A stretch of DNA of 64,000 bases from Clostridia bacterium (GTDB lineage: Bacteria > Bacillota > Clostridia > Christensenellales > Aristaeellaceae): NCBI GenBank assembly GCA_017395065.1, contig JAFPWH010000012.1, positions 1 through 64,000 of the forward strand, read 5' to 3'. The notes beneath the pieces were generated by a model, which saw only the letters and a list, made by a program, of their open reading frames with translations, was not told where the DNA came from and ran no database searches. The translations under genes were made by a program, and so were the position numbers. Shown piece after piece: positions 1 through 8,613 of this stretch. How positions within the stretch are numbered: position 1 is the stretch's first letter; the number at the start of each line of letters is the position of its first letter.

Positions 1-1007
1 CCGATGCCGGCGGTGAAGATCAGCGTGTCAAGGCCGCCCATCGCCGCGGCGTAGGCGCCGATGTACTTTTTGATGCCGTACTGCCACATGTCCAGGGCGA
101 GCTTGGCGTCTTCGTTGCCGGCGTCGGCGGCGGCGTTGACGTCGCGCATGTCGCTGGAAACGCCGGAGATGCCCAGCAGACCGCTCTGCTTGTTGAGCAT
201 GCCGAGGGTGTCGCTTACGGGCTTGTTTTCGAGGTTGGAAATGAATTCGACGACGGCGGGATCGACGTTGCCGCTGCGGGTGCCCATCAGCACGCCCTCC
301 AGCGGGGTAAGACCCATCGAGGTGTCTACGCACTTGCCGTTTACGACCGCGGAGAGGCTGGAGCCGTTGCCCAGGTGCGCCACGATCATCTTGTCGTGCT
401 TATAGCCCTTCTTTTCCAGAAGCTCGGCGGCGTAGCCGCTGACGAAGCGGTGGCTGGTGCCGTGGAAGCCGTACCTTCTGACCGCGTTTTCGGTGTAGTA
501 CTTCTTGGGTACGCCGTACATGAAGGCCTTGGGCGGCATGGTCTGGTGGAAGGCGGTGTCGAACACGGCGACCTGAGGCGTGCCGGGCATGACGCTTTCG
601 CAGGCCAGGATGCCCTGAAGGTTCGCGGGATTGTGCAGCGGGCCCAGCGGATAGCAGGCGCGGATGGCGTTTTTGCAGGCGTCGTCCACGATGCAGCTCT
701 TGGTGAACTTGTCGCCGCCGTGCAGCACGCGGTGACCCACGGCGCCGATCTCCTTTACGTCCTTGATGACGCCGTGATCCTTGTCGACCAGTGCATCGAG
801 GACCATCTGGATGGCCGCGGTGTGGTTGTCGAACACGGTATCCACGATGAACTTTTCGCCGCAGTCCGCGCCGTAGCGGTGCGTGAGCTTGCCGGCGTCC
901 ATGCCGATGCGCTCAGCCAGGCCCTTTGCGATGATCTCGCGGGTGTCCATGTCGATCAGCTGATATTTGAGCGAGGAAGACCCCGCGTTGATGACCAGTA
1001 TTTTCAT
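1..1007 (-). CDS. ackA: Acetate kinase, 3' end cut by the window edge
   Basis: The minus-strand frame starts MKILVINAGSSSLKYQL at 1007 and stays open to base 1, giving about 335 codons. Acetate kinases are about 400 residues, so roughly the last 65 lie outside the window. Family hallmarks are the N-terminal NAGSSSLK phosphate-binding segment, GHRVLHGGDKF, VFDTAFHQTMP, RYGFHGTSHRFV and AHLGNGSSLSAV. It interconverts acetyl phosphate plus ADP and acetate plus ATP in the cytoplasm, the ATP-yielding last step of acetate fermentation. The AAAGGAGAG ribosome binding site overlaps the end of pta, so the two genes are very likely co-transcribed and perhaps translationally coupled. Confidence 0.97.
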   Translation of the reverse strand, partial: MKILVINAGSSSLKYQLIDMDTREIIAKGLAERIGMDAGKLTHRYGADCGEKFIVDTVFDNHTAAIQMVLDALVDKDHGVIKDVKEIGAVGHRVLHGGDKFTKSCIVDDACKNAIRACYPLGPLHNPANLQGILACESVMPGTPQVAVFDTAFHQTMPPKAFMYGVPKKYYTENAVRRYGFHGTSHRFVSGYAAELLEKKGYKHDKMIVAHLGNGSSLSAVVNGKCVDTSMGLTPLEGVLMGTRSGNVDPAVVEFISNLENKPVSDTLGMLNKQSGLLGISGVSSDMRDVNAAADAGNEDAKLALDMWQYGIKKYIGAYAAAMGGLDTLIFTAGI

Positions 1008-1019
1008 GTATGCTCTCCT

Positions 1020-1997
1020 TTACTGCGCCTGTACTGCGGTGATGGCGACCGTGGCGACGATGTCGTCAGCGGAGCAGCCGCGGCTGAGATCGTTGCAGGG
1101 CTTTGCGATGCCCTGAAGGATGGGGCCGTAGGCTTCGCTTTTGCCGAAGCGCTGGGCGAGCTTGTAGCCGATGTTGCCGGCCTCGAGGTCCGGGAACACG
1201 AGGGTGTTGGCGTAGCCGGCAACTTCGCTGCCGGGAGCCTTGAGCTGACCCACAGCGGGCACCATGGCGGCGTCGAGCTGAAGCTCGCCGTCGATCTTGA
1301 GTTCAGGCGCGAGCTCTTTGGCGATGCGGGTGGCTTCCTGCACCTTGGTGACGTTGTCGTGCTTTGCGCTGCCCTTGGTGGAGAAGGAAAGCATGGCGAC
1401 CTTGGGATCAAGGCCCGCGAGCGTCCTTGCGCTGTCTGCCGCGGCGACGGCGATGTTGGCGAGCTCTTCCGCGTTGGGATCGATGCACACGGCGCAGTCG
1501 GAGAAGATCATCACGCCGTAGACGGGGCTTTCGATCATGAAGCAGGAGGACACGGTCTTGATGCCGGGCTTGGACTTGATGATCTGAAGCGCGGGCCTGA
1601 GCATGTCCGCCGTGGAGTGGACGGCGCCGGATACGAGGCCGTCTGCGTCGCCGCTCTTTACCATGAGGATGCCGTAGTACATGGGATCGAGCGCCTTTTT
1701 CGCGGCGTCCTCTTCGGTCATGCCCTTGGCCTTGCGCAGCTCGTACAGCAGCGCGGCGTATTCCTTCGTCTTTTCGCTGGTCGCGGGGTTCACGATGCAG
1801 ATGCCGTCGAGGCATGTATTCGTCTGGGCTGCGACCGCCTTGACCTTTTCGGGATCGCCCAGGACGGTGATCTTCGCGATGCCCTCTTTGACGACCTTGG
1901 CGGCGGCCTGAATGTTTCTGGTCTCCTCGCCCTCGGGCAGTACGATGTGCTTTACGTTGCTCTTTGCCTTGGCAAAAATGGAATCGATGATAGCCAT
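1020..1997 (-). CDS. pta: Phosphate acetyltransferase
   Basis: 325 residues from MAIIDSIFAKAK, the usual length of the short single-domain Pta family. It converts acetyl-CoA plus phosphate to acetyl phosphate plus CoA and feeds AckA, encoded 12 bp downstream. Recognisable segments are HIVLPEGEETRN near the start, GLVSGAVHSTADMLRPALQ in the middle, and SEVAGYANTLVFPDLEAGNIGYKL plus the Asn-rich GIAKPCNDLSRGCSADDIV near the C-terminus. The start at 1997 is chosen because GGAGGGAAG lies just upstream; a start at 2075 would add 26 residues not expected in the family and would lie inside the promoter. Regulation is probably from the promoter at 2047-2075. Confidence 0.97.
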   Translation of the reverse strand: MAIIDSIFAKAKSNVKHIVLPEGEETRNIQAAAKVVKEGIAKITVLGDPEKVKAVAAQTNTCLDGICIVNPATSEKTKEYAALLYELRKAKGMTEEDAAKKALDPMYYGILMVKSGDADGLVSGAVHSTADMLRPALQIIKSKPGIKTVSSCFMIESPVYGVMIFSDCAVCIDPNAEELANIAVAAADSARTLAGLDPKVAMLSFSTKGSAKHDNVTKVQEATRIAKELAPELKIDGELQLDAAMVPAVGQLKAPGSEVAGYANTLVFPDLEAGNIGYKLAQRFGKSEAYGPILQGIAKPCNDLSRGCSADDIVATVAITAVQAQ

Positions 1998-2046
1998 GCT
2001 CTTCCCTCCATAAGCCGCGAATATACGCGCATATTTCTGATTGTAT

Positions 2047-2075
2047 ATTATACTACCAAAATGCCGCTTTGGCAA
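2047..2075 (-). promoter_or_regulatory. Sigma-A-type promoter for pta-ackA
   Basis: On the minus strand TTGCCA (2070-2075) is followed after exactly 17 bp by a perfect TATAAT (2047-2052). It lies about 50 bp upstream of the pta start, with nothing else between. Confidence 0.75.
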
Positions 2076-2214
2076 ATGGATAAAGGGCGTTTTTGGGTTA
2101 ACGTGCGGTAAAAACAGGCACCGCGGCCTGTCCGCACAAATTGACTTTTATGTGATAAAACGGCGATATTGTGCACAGCGCGCCTTTTTTGGGCGCCGCT
2201 TAAGCTTTCTTAAG

Positions 2215-2243
2215 TTGACAGGCGCGCCCGGCAAGGATATAAT
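2215..2243 (+). promoter_or_regulatory. Perfect consensus sigma-A promoter for the M18 aminopeptidase
   Basis: TTGACA (2215-2220), a 17-bp spacer, then TATAAT (2238-2243): a full match to the vegetative consensus, ending 33 bp before the start codon. AAAAAGGAGT gives a strong ribosome binding site. With the pta promoter on the other strand, this explains the 279-bp divergent gap. Confidence 0.85.
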
Positions 2244-2276
2244 TACAGCTGCAGTACAATAAAAAGGAGTTATATT

Positions 2277-3659
2277 ATGGAAAGAAAATTTGCGTGGGCA
2301 GGCTACAGCGAAAACGATATAAACAAAGTCAACGAATTTGCAGAGCGCTACAAGGCGTTTTTAGGCAAGGGCAAGACCGAGCGCGAGTGCGTGAAGGAAG
2401 CCGTCACCCTGGCCAAGAAAAACGGTTTTAAGGATCTCGGCGCACTGATCGAAAAGGGCAAGGCGCTCAAGGCGGGGCAGAAACTGTATTATACCTACAT
2501 GGACAAGTGCGTCATGCTCTTCGTAATCGGCAAATCTCCCATGGAGAAGGGCTTCAACATCATCGGCGCGCATATCGACAGCCCGCGTCTGGACGTAAAG
2601 CAGAATCCCCTCTACGAGACAGACGGGCTGGCTTACCTCGACACGCACTATTACGGCGGCATCAAAAACTATCAGTGGGTAGCGCTGCCGCTCGCGCTGC
2701 ACGGCGTGGTCGTCAAAAAGGACGGAAAGGTGATCGAGCTGAGCATCGGCGAAAGCGACAGCGATCCCGTGTTCTGCATCAGCGACATCCTTCCCCACCT
2801 CGGACAGGATCAGATGAAGAAAAACGCCGCCGACGCGATCGAAGGCGAACAGCTGGACGTGCTGATCGGCGGAAATCCCGCGCAGGGCGTAGAAAAAGAA
2901 GCCGTCAAAGCGCTGGCGCTGAAGTATTTGAAGGAAAAATACGATTTCGAGGAGGAGGATTTCCTCTCGGCGGAGCTCGAGGTCGTGCCGGCCGGCAAGC
3001 CGCGCGATCTGGGCCTGGACCGCTCGATGATCCTGGGCTACGGACACGACGACAGGGTCTGCGCCTACGCGCAGCTCGAGGCGATGTTCGCTCTCGACGA
3101 AACGCCCGAAAAGACGGTCGCCTGCATACTTACCGACAAGGAAGAGATCGGCTCCGTCGGCGCGACCGGCATGCGGGCCAAGTATTTTGAAAACGCGATC
3201 GCCGAGATCATGCACCTTATGGGCGAGGACGGCGAACTGAAGCTCAGGCGCGCGCTCTCAAACGGCAACATGCTCTCCTGCGACGTATCGGCAGGCTTCG
3301 ATCCCGCCTTCGCCGGTGCGTTCGAAAAGAAAAACGCCGCGTTCCTGGGCAAGGGCGTGTGCTTCAACAAGTTTACCGGTTCCCGCGGCAAGGGCGGCTC
3401 CAACGACGCAAACGCCGAGTTCATGGCCAAATGCCGCGCCATCATGGACGGCGCGGGCATCAGCTTCCAGACTGCGGAGCTGGGCAAGGTCAATCAGGGC
3501 GGCGGCGGCACCATCGCCTACATCTGCGCCCTCTACGGTATGAACGTGATCGATTCGGGCGTGGCGGTGCTCAGCATGCACGCGCCGTGGGAGATCATCT
3601 CCAAGGCCGACCTTTACGAATCCTTCAGGGCTTACAGGGAGTTCGTGCTGAAAGCATAA
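2277..3659 (+). CDS. M18 family zinc aminopeptidase
   Basis: 460 residues, typical for M18 peptidases (aspartyl-aminopeptidase / LAP4 / ApeA group). Metal and catalytic positions are visible: His99 in GAHIDSPRLD, the adjacent acidic pair Glu289-Glu290 in TDKEEIGSVG, and His435 in SMHAPWE near the C-terminus. These enzymes are cytoplasmic, tetrahedral dodecamers that remove N-terminal, often acidic or neutral, residues from peptides. No signal peptide is present. It is preceded by a perfect sigma-A promoter, so expression is probably high and constitutive. A response regulator follows 45 bp downstream on the same strand, but a functional link is not evident. Confidence 0.93.
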   Translation: MERKFAWAGYSENDINKVNEFAERYKAFLGKGKTERECVKEAVTLAKKNGFKDLGALIEKGKALKAGQKLYYTYMDKCVMLFVIGKSPMEKGFNIIGAHIDSPRLDVKQNPLYETDGLAYLDTHYYGGIKNYQWVALPLALHGVVVKKDGKVIELSIGESDSDPVFCISDILPHLGQDQMKKNAADAIEGEQLDVLIGGNPAQGVEKEAVKALALKYLKEKYDFEEEDFLSAELEVVPAGKPRDLGLDRSMILGYGHDDRVCAYAQLEAMFALDETPEKTVACILTDKEEIGSVGATGMRAKYFENAIAEIMHLMGEDGELKLRRALSNGNMLSCDVSAGFDPAFAGAFEKKNAAFLGKGVCFNKFTGSRGKGGSNDANAEFMAKCRAIMDGAGISFQTAELGKVNQGGGGTIAYICALYGMNVIDSGVAVLSMHAPWEIISKADLYESFRAYREFVLKA

Positions 3660-3704
3660 AGCCGTTCCCAGAACAAGACACCTTCCGAAAGGAGTATACC
3701 TTCC

Positions 3705-4400
3705 ATGACCAAATGTCCCCTGATACTGATCTGCGACGACGATCCCGTGGTACACGAGAGTCTGAGCATTTATCTCGACAACGAGAACTTCGCGCACATT
3801 TCGGCCTACGACGGGCTGACCGCGCTTCAGATGAAGGAAGCCGAAAAGCCGGACATGATCGTGCTGGACCTGATGATGCCCGGGCTCAACGGCATCGACG
3901 TGTGCCGCACGATCCGCAATCAGGACAAGACCCCGATCATCATGCTGACCGCAAAGGGCGAGGAGATCGACAGGATCCTGGGCCTCGAACTGGGCGCGGA
4001 CGATTACATCGTAAAGCCCTTCAGCCCCCGCGAGGTCATCGCCCGCATCAAGGCGGTTCTGCGCCGCCTCGAGGACAACGTGGTGGAGACCGACAAGAGC
4101 ATCGTGCGCCTGCCCCAGCTCGAGGTGAGCCTGGACAACTACCAGGTGCGCGTACAGGGCAACATCGTGCCCTGCACCCCCAAGGAGGTCGAGATACTGC
4201 ACATGCTCTGCTCCGCTCCCGGGCAGGTGTTCTCGAGGGAACAGATCCTGTCCCGCGTATGGGGCTACGATTACTTCGGCGACACGCGCACCGTGGACGC
4301 GCACATCAAGCGCATCCGCCAAAAGCTGCCGACGGAGGGCGTTCCGTGGGCGCTGAGCACCGTCTACGGCGTCGGCTACCGCTTTGAGGTATATGCCTGA
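3705..4400 (+). CDS. OmpR/PhoB-family response regulator
   Basis: 231 residues: receiver domain (about 1-120) followed by a winged-helix DNA-binding domain (about 130-231). The acidic pocket ICDDDPVV, the phosphoacceptor Asp55 in MIVLDLMMPG, Thr in MLTAKG and Lys in DDYIVKPF are all present. The C-terminal part has the typical TPKEVEILHML, SREQILSRVWGYDYFGDTRTVDAHIKRIRQKL and GVGYRFE motifs. It is translationally coupled to the histidine kinase gene (TGATG overlap), so the two form a two-component system. The input signal and target genes cannot be read from the sequence. Confidence 0.97.
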   Translation: MTKCPLILICDDDPVVHESLSIYLDNENFAHISAYDGLTALQMKEAEKPDMIVLDLMMPGLNGIDVCRTIRNQDKTPIIMLTAKGEEIDRILGLELGADDYIVKPFSPREVIARIKAVLRRLEDNVVETDKSIVRLPQLEVSLDNYQVRVQGNIVPCTPKEVEILHMLCSAPGQVFSREQILSRVWGYDYFGDTRTVDAHIKRIRQKLPTEGVPWALSTVYGVGYRFEVYA

Positions 4401-6157
4401 TGCTGCACTCGTCTCTCATGCGCCGCGTGTGCATGGTGCTGGTGCTCGCGGTCATGCTCACGACCCTGAGCACCTGGCTCGTGTACACGACCATGACCAC
4501 GAACCAAGTGATAAAGCTGCGCGCGGCGGAGTTGTTGCCCCGCGCGCAGTCCTTTGCAAAATACGCCGAGAGCTATCTGGACGGCACGCTCACGCGCGAT
4601 CAGTTTCTGGCAAGGGTAAGGCAGAAAGACCGGAACGCCGCCGAAGTCATGGTGCTCAGCCCCGAAGGGGAAGTGCTGCTTTGCACCGAAAAGCAGGCGG
4701 CGCCCGATCCCGGAACGCTGCAGGAGGAGATCTATTCGGCCCTGAGCGGCAGCCTTACGCTGAACGCCCGGAAGATCAACCCGCTGCGCTTTCTGGTGTT
4801 GGTCAGCGTGCCCGTAAGGGACGCGGACAACAACGTGGTGGGTGCGCTGCTCGTCTATTCGCAGGTCAACGACACCGAGGCCGCCTTAAGCACGATGACC
4901 GCCCCGCTGATGCTCGCGCTGGGCGCGGTCATGCTTTTGATGTTCGCGCTCGCGTTCGTTCTGATGCACAGGGTGGTAAAGCCGCTAAGGCAAATGAGAG
5001 ACATTTCCCAGCGCATGAGCCAGGGCAACTTCGACCTGATGGCGGACGAGGACGCGATCGGCGAAGTGGGACAGCTCGGCGCTTCGTTGAACCGCATGTC
5101 CCGCGCACTCAAAAAGAGCATAAGCGATCTGACCTTCGAGCGCAACCGCCTGCTGCACATCCTGAACAGTATGAGCGAGGGTATTTTGGCGGTGGACAGC
5201 ATCGGCAACATCACCCACATGAACGCCGCGCTCGAAAACCTGTTCCCGCCCTCGGCCCGACCGGACGATCCGAAGCTGAGCGCGATAGACGAATCGAAGG
5301 TGTGGGAAGCCTTCGCAAAAGCGGTCAGCGACGGGACGAGCGACGATTTCGATCTCGAAAAGGACGGAAAGACGATACACTGCCTGATCTCCCCGGTCTA
5401 CGACGCCGCCTCCAAAATCGCCGGCGCGCTGGGCATGTTCCGCGACGTTTCCAACGAAGTGCGGCTGGAGAACACGCGGCGCGAGTACGTCGCAAACGTC
5501 TCCCACGAGATGCGCACGCCTCTGACCGCGATGCAGGGGCTGGTCGAGCCGCTGCGCGACGGGCTGGTAAAGGACGAGGCAACCCGGGTCAGGTACTACG
5601 ACATCATTTTAAGGGAAATCAGGCGCTTAAGCCGCCTGATCACCGACATCATGGAGCTTTCGCGCCTGCAAAGCGGCAGCGCGTTCATCGAAACCGAGGT
5701 CTTCCGCGTGGGAGAGCTGGTGACGGACCTGTGCGACCGCTACTCGTTCATCGCCGAGGAGAAGGGGCTTAAGCTCATCGTCGAAAGCGACTTCATGGCT
5801 TTTCCGCCGGTCGAGAGCAATCCCGACCGCATCGAACAATTGCTGGTCATACTGCTGGACAACGCGATAAAGTATACGTCGGAGGGCAGCGTGAGCGTGG
5901 GCGGCAGCGTGGAGAAGGACAAAATCATTTTCCGCGTGCGCGACACGGGCAGGGGCATCTCCAGACAGAATCAGGAATACATCTTCGAGCGCTTTTACAA
6001 GGTGGACAAGGCGCACAGCGGCATGGGCTCAGGCCTCGGACTTTCCATCGCCCGCGAGGTGCTCGCGGCGATGGGCGAAAGCATCTGGGTAAGCAGCGAA
6101 GAAGGCCGCGGCAGCGAGTTCGCCTTCACCGTGAAGCGCGCAAAGGAGAACGTTTGA
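4400..6157 (+). CDS. Membrane sensor histidine kinase, PhoR/ResE-like
   Basis: 585 residues. Domains in order: transmembrane helix about 8-30, extracytoplasmic sensor about 31-160, second transmembrane helix about 165-188, HAMP linker (PLRQMRDISQRM), a PAS-like region (LLHILNSMSEGILAVDSIGNITHMNAA, about 250-350), HisKA with the phospho-acceptor His369 in VSHEMRTPLTAMQG, and a HATPase domain with LDNAIKYT, RDTGRGIS, ERFYKVDKAHSGMGSGLGLSI. The kinase is complete. The start codon overlaps the response regulator stop. The topology is that of PhoR/WalK-type kinases, but no substrate-specific feature of the sensor loop is recognisable, so the stimulus is unknown. Confidence 0.96.
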   Translation: MLHSSLMRRVCMVLVLAVMLTTLSTWLVYTTMTTNQVIKLRAAELLPRAQSFAKYAESYLDGTLTRDQFLARVRQKDRNAAEVMVLSPEGEVLLCTEKQAAPDPGTLQEEIYSALSGSLTLNARKINPLRFLVLVSVPVRDADNNVVGALLVYSQVNDTEAALSTMTAPLMLALGAVMLLMFALAFVLMHRVVKPLRQMRDISQRMSQGNFDLMADEDAIGEVGQLGASLNRMSRALKKSISDLTFERNRLLHILNSMSEGILAVDSIGNITHMNAALENLFPPSARPDDPKLSAIDESKVWEAFAKAVSDGTSDDFDLEKDGKTIHCLISPVYDAASKIAGALGMFRDVSNEVRLENTRREYVANVSHEMRTPLTAMQGLVEPLRDGLVKDEATRVRYYDIILREIRRLSRLITDIMELSRLQSGSAFIETEVFRVGELVTDLCDRYSFIAEEKGLKLIVESDFMAFPPVESNPDRIEQLLVILLDNAIKYTSEGSVSVGGSVEKDKIIFRVRDTGRGISRQNQEYIFERFYKVDKAHSGMGSGLGLSIAREVLAAMGESIWVSSEEGRGSEFAFTVKRAKENV

Positions 6158-6207
6158 CGCAGGAAAGCCGGACAGGCGGCTTTGCGCTGAAGTTAGGACG
6201 GCACTGA

Positions 6208-7014
6208 ATGAAATATCTATACGAAACCCACCTGCACACCTGCCAGGGCAGCGCGTGCGGCATCAGCAAAGGCTGCGAATACCCCAAGCTCTATCAGGAC
6301 CTTGGCTACGACGGGCTGTTCGTGACCGACCACTTTTTTCAGGGCAACTGCGCGGCGCCAAGGACCGGCGTTTGGAAGGACCGCGTGGACGCCTATATGG
6401 CGGGCTACCTGGACGCCCTGAACACGGGCGAAAAGATCGGCTTCAAGGTGTTTTTCGGCATCGAGCAGAATTACAGCGGCGACGAATACCTGCTCTACGG
6501 CATAGACCGCGATTTCCTGCTCGACAACCCGGACATCGAGCACGTAAGCCGCGACACGCTGTTCGAAAGGGTGCACGCCTACGGCGGCTGCGTCGTACAG
6601 GCCCACCCGTTCAGGGAGCGAGGCTATATAAGCAAAATGCACTTTCAGCTGGACGGCATCGACGCGGTGGAGGCCGTGAACATGGGCAACCATCCCCACG
6701 AGGACGCGTGCGCGCTGAAATACGCCGCGCGCCTGGGCCTTCCCGTGACCGGCGGAAGCGACATCCACAACAGCCTGAAAGTGACGCCCGATCGCATCTG
6801 TGCGACGGCGCTCGGGGAAAAGATAAACTCCGCAAAGGAGTACGCAGCGCGCATAAGGCAGGGCAAAGGAATATCGCTCGTATACCCCGTGGAGCGCCTT
6901 CACGGCGTTCTGCCCCAGATGCCCCTTACGCCCTTCGAGGCGGGCAGGGACGGAAAAATCATAGAAGATTTCGATCTCGAACAGTATATCAAACAGGAGG
7001 AATATGAATTATGA
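6208..7014 (+). CDS. PHP-domain phosphoesterase
   Basis: 268 residues starting MKYLYETHLHT, with the first PHP metal motif His8-x-His10, then GYDGLFVTDHFF (motif II), an acidic FFGIEQNY stretch, GCVVQAHPF (motif III) and GGSDIHN (motif IV). The PHP domain is a trinuclear-metal phosphoesterase fold used in histidinol phosphatase, polymerase-associated and YciV-type enzymes. The protein is short and stands alone, so it is most likely a small-molecule or nucleotide phosphoesterase. It overlaps the next gene by ATGA, suggesting co-translation with the HMA protein. The substrate is unknown. HisK-type histidinol phosphatase is possible but no his genes are nearby. Confidence 0.85.
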   Translation: MKYLYETHLHTCQGSACGISKGCEYPKLYQDLGYDGLFVTDHFFQGNCAAPRTGVWKDRVDAYMAGYLDALNTGEKIGFKVFFGIEQNYSGDEYLLYGIDRDFLLDNPDIEHVSRDTLFERVHAYGGCVVQAHPFRERGYISKMHFQLDGIDAVEAVNMGNHPHEDACALKYAARLGLPVTGGSDIHNSLKVTPDRICATALGEKINSAKEYAARIRQGKGISLVYPVERLHGVLPQMPLTPFEAGRDGKIIEDFDLEQYIKQEEYEL

Positions 7015-7211
7015 CGCTTAAAATCGAAGGCATGATGTGCAAAAACTGTGTCGCACACGTCAAAAAGGCGCTGGAGCAGATCAGCGGCCTGACCGCGGAA
7101 GTGGACCTTGCAAGCGGCACCGCCGTGATAGACGCGGACGCGTCCCTTGCCGAAAAGCTCAGGCAGGCCGTGGAGGACGCGGGCTACGAGGTCAAGGCGG
7201 TAGAGCTTTAA
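7011..7211 (+). CDS. CopZ-like heavy-metal-associated (HMA) domain protein
   Basis: 66 residues forming a single HMA domain. The metal loop GMMCKNC holds Cys10 and Cys13, the CxxC pair that binds Cu(I) or another soft metal, and the C-terminal AVEDAGYEVKAVEL closes the ferredoxin-like fold. Such proteins shuttle copper in the cytoplasm to P-type ATPases or buffer the metal. No copper ATPase or CsoR is adjacent: the neighbours are a PHP protein (ATGA overlap) and RNase PH, so its partner is elsewhere. The classic MxCxxC form is kept, with Met8 or Met9 in the M position. Confidence 0.9.
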   Translation: MTLKIEGMMCKNCVAHVKKALEQISGLTAEVDLASGTAVIDADASLAEKLRQAVEDAGYEVKAVEL

Positions 7212-7287
7212 GGAAACCGCTTGGCCGGCTTCCCGGAGGGACTTTCCCCTGCGGGCGCTTTGATGTATTTGAAAAAAAGGAGCAGCT

Positions 7288-8613
7288 ATGGAACAGAGAA
7301 GACCCAACGTACTCAGACCCGTCCGCCTGACGCCCGATTTTACCGAGATGGCGGCGGGCAGCGTGCTGATCGAATGCGGACGCACGCGCGTACTGTGCAC
7401 AGCCTCGGTCGTCGAGGGCGTGCCGCCGTTCAAAAAGGGCACGGGCTCGGGCTGGCTGACCGCCGAATACGCGATGCTGCCCGGCTCAACCAGCCGCCGC
7501 AAGGAGAGGGACGGCATCAAAAAGGACGGGCGCAGCGTGGAGATCCAACGCCTGGTCGGCCGCTCGCTGCGGGCCGCCGTGGACCTTACGCGCCTGGGCG
7601 AAAGGACGATCTATCTGGACTGCGACGTGCTGCAGGCGGACGGCGGCACGCGCACGGCGTCGATCACCGGCGCGTTCGCGGCGCTGACCATCGCCTGCGA
7701 CAAGCTGATGAAGCAGGGGCTGATCGTCGATTTCCCGGTGATTCGGCAGGTCGCCGCGGTCAGCGTCGGCATCGTGGACGACGTGCCCACGCTCGACCTG
7801 GAGTACGCGCAGGATTCCCGCGCCCAGGTCGACATGAACGTCATCATGAGCCGCGCCCCCGGCGGAGAGCTCGAATTCGTGGAGGTGCAGGGCACGGGCG
7901 AAGGCCGCTCCTTCAGCAAAAAGGAGCTGGAGAAGCTTTTGTCCCTCGCGCAGAGCGGCATAAAGCAGCTGATGAAAAAGCAGCTGGCGGCGCTGGGCGA
8001 AAAAGCCGATCTCATCGGCAAAAAGCCGCGCCTCGCGGTGGCGACGCACAACTTCGGAAAGCTCAGAGAGATCAAGGCGCTCCTCGGCGACCACTACGAA
8101 ATCGTGTCCGCGAGCGAAGCGGGCTGCAACGAAGAAGTCGAGGAGACCGGCGAAAGCTTTGCAGAGAACGCGCGCATCAAGGCCGAGGCGCTGATGGAGC
8201 AGACGCACTGCGCGACCCTGGCGGACGATTCCGGACTGATGGTGGACGCGCTGGGCGGGCGTCCCGGCGTGCATTCGGCCAGATACGCGGGCGTGCACGG
8301 CGACGACGAGGCGAACAACGACAAGCTCTTGAAGGAGCTCGAAAACGTACCCGCGCCGCGCACCGCGCGCTTCGTAAGCGCCGTGTGCCTTCTGCGACCC
8401 GGGCGCGAAGCGCTGATCTGCGAGGGCGCGTGCGAGGGCGAGATCTGCTTTGAAAGGCGCGGAAACGGCGGTTTCGGCTACGATCCCCTCTTCAGCTGCA
8501 ACGAGCTGGGCGGGCAGACCTTCGGCGAAGCGCCCGACGGCGAAAAGCAGAAGGTCTCCCACAGGGCAAAGGCCATCGCGAAGCTCAGGGCCCTGCTGGA
8601 GGAAGGCAAGTGA
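7288..8613 (+). CDS. rph-rdgB: Fused ribonuclease PH / XTP-dITP pyrophosphatase
   Basis: 441 residues with two complete enzymes. Residues about 1-240 are RNase PH (RPVRLTPDFTEMAAGSVLIECG, GWLTAEYAMLPGST, GRSLRAAVDL, DCDVLQADGGTRTASITGA), which trims tRNA 3' ends using phosphate. Residues about 246-441 are RdgB/HAM1 (LAVATHNFGKLREIKALLG, LADDSGLMVDALGGRPGVHSARYAG, GFGYDPLF), which hydrolyses non-canonical purine nucleoside triphosphates such as XTP and dITP. The ribosome binding site is AAAAAGGAG. The stop codon overlaps the GTG start of the YfcE-like gene. The fusion is complete, with both active-site sets present. Fusions of this kind are known in some Bacillota. Confidence 0.96.
   Translation: MEQRRPNVLRPVRLTPDFTEMAAGSVLIECGRTRVLCTASVVEGVPPFKKGTGSGWLTAEYAMLPGSTSRRKERDGIKKDGRSVEIQRLVGRSLRAAVDLTRLGERTIYLDCDVLQADGGTRTASITGAFAALTIACDKLMKQGLIVDFPVIRQVAAVSVGIVDDVPTLDLEYAQDSRAQVDMNVIMSRAPGGELEFVEVQGTGEGRSFSKKELEKLLSLAQSGIKQLMKKQLAALGEKADLIGKKPRLAVATHNFGKLREIKALLGDHYEIVSASEAGCNEEVEETGESFAENARIKAEALMEQTHCATLADDSGLMVDALGGRPGVHSARYAGVHGDDEANNDKLLKELENVPAPRTARFVSAVCLLRPGREALICEGACEGEICFERRGNGGFGYDPLFSCNELGGQTFGEAPDGEKQKVSHRAKAIAKLRALLEEGK

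Noticed and set aside
375-2111. Long plus-strand open frame (578 codons) opposite ackA and pta
   Set aside because: It is the antisense of two certain genes. Long antisense frames are expected in GC-rich DNA; it lacks a ribosome site and any family motif.
2277-3659. Gene-symbol assignment apeA or pepA for the M18 peptidase
   Set aside because: The family is clear, but the symbol depends on substrate preference, which the sequence does not show.
6164-6183. Terminator after the histidine kinase gene
   Set aside because: AAAGCCG and CGGCTTT pair, but the stem is short with no T-run after it, and the next gene follows closely on the same strand.
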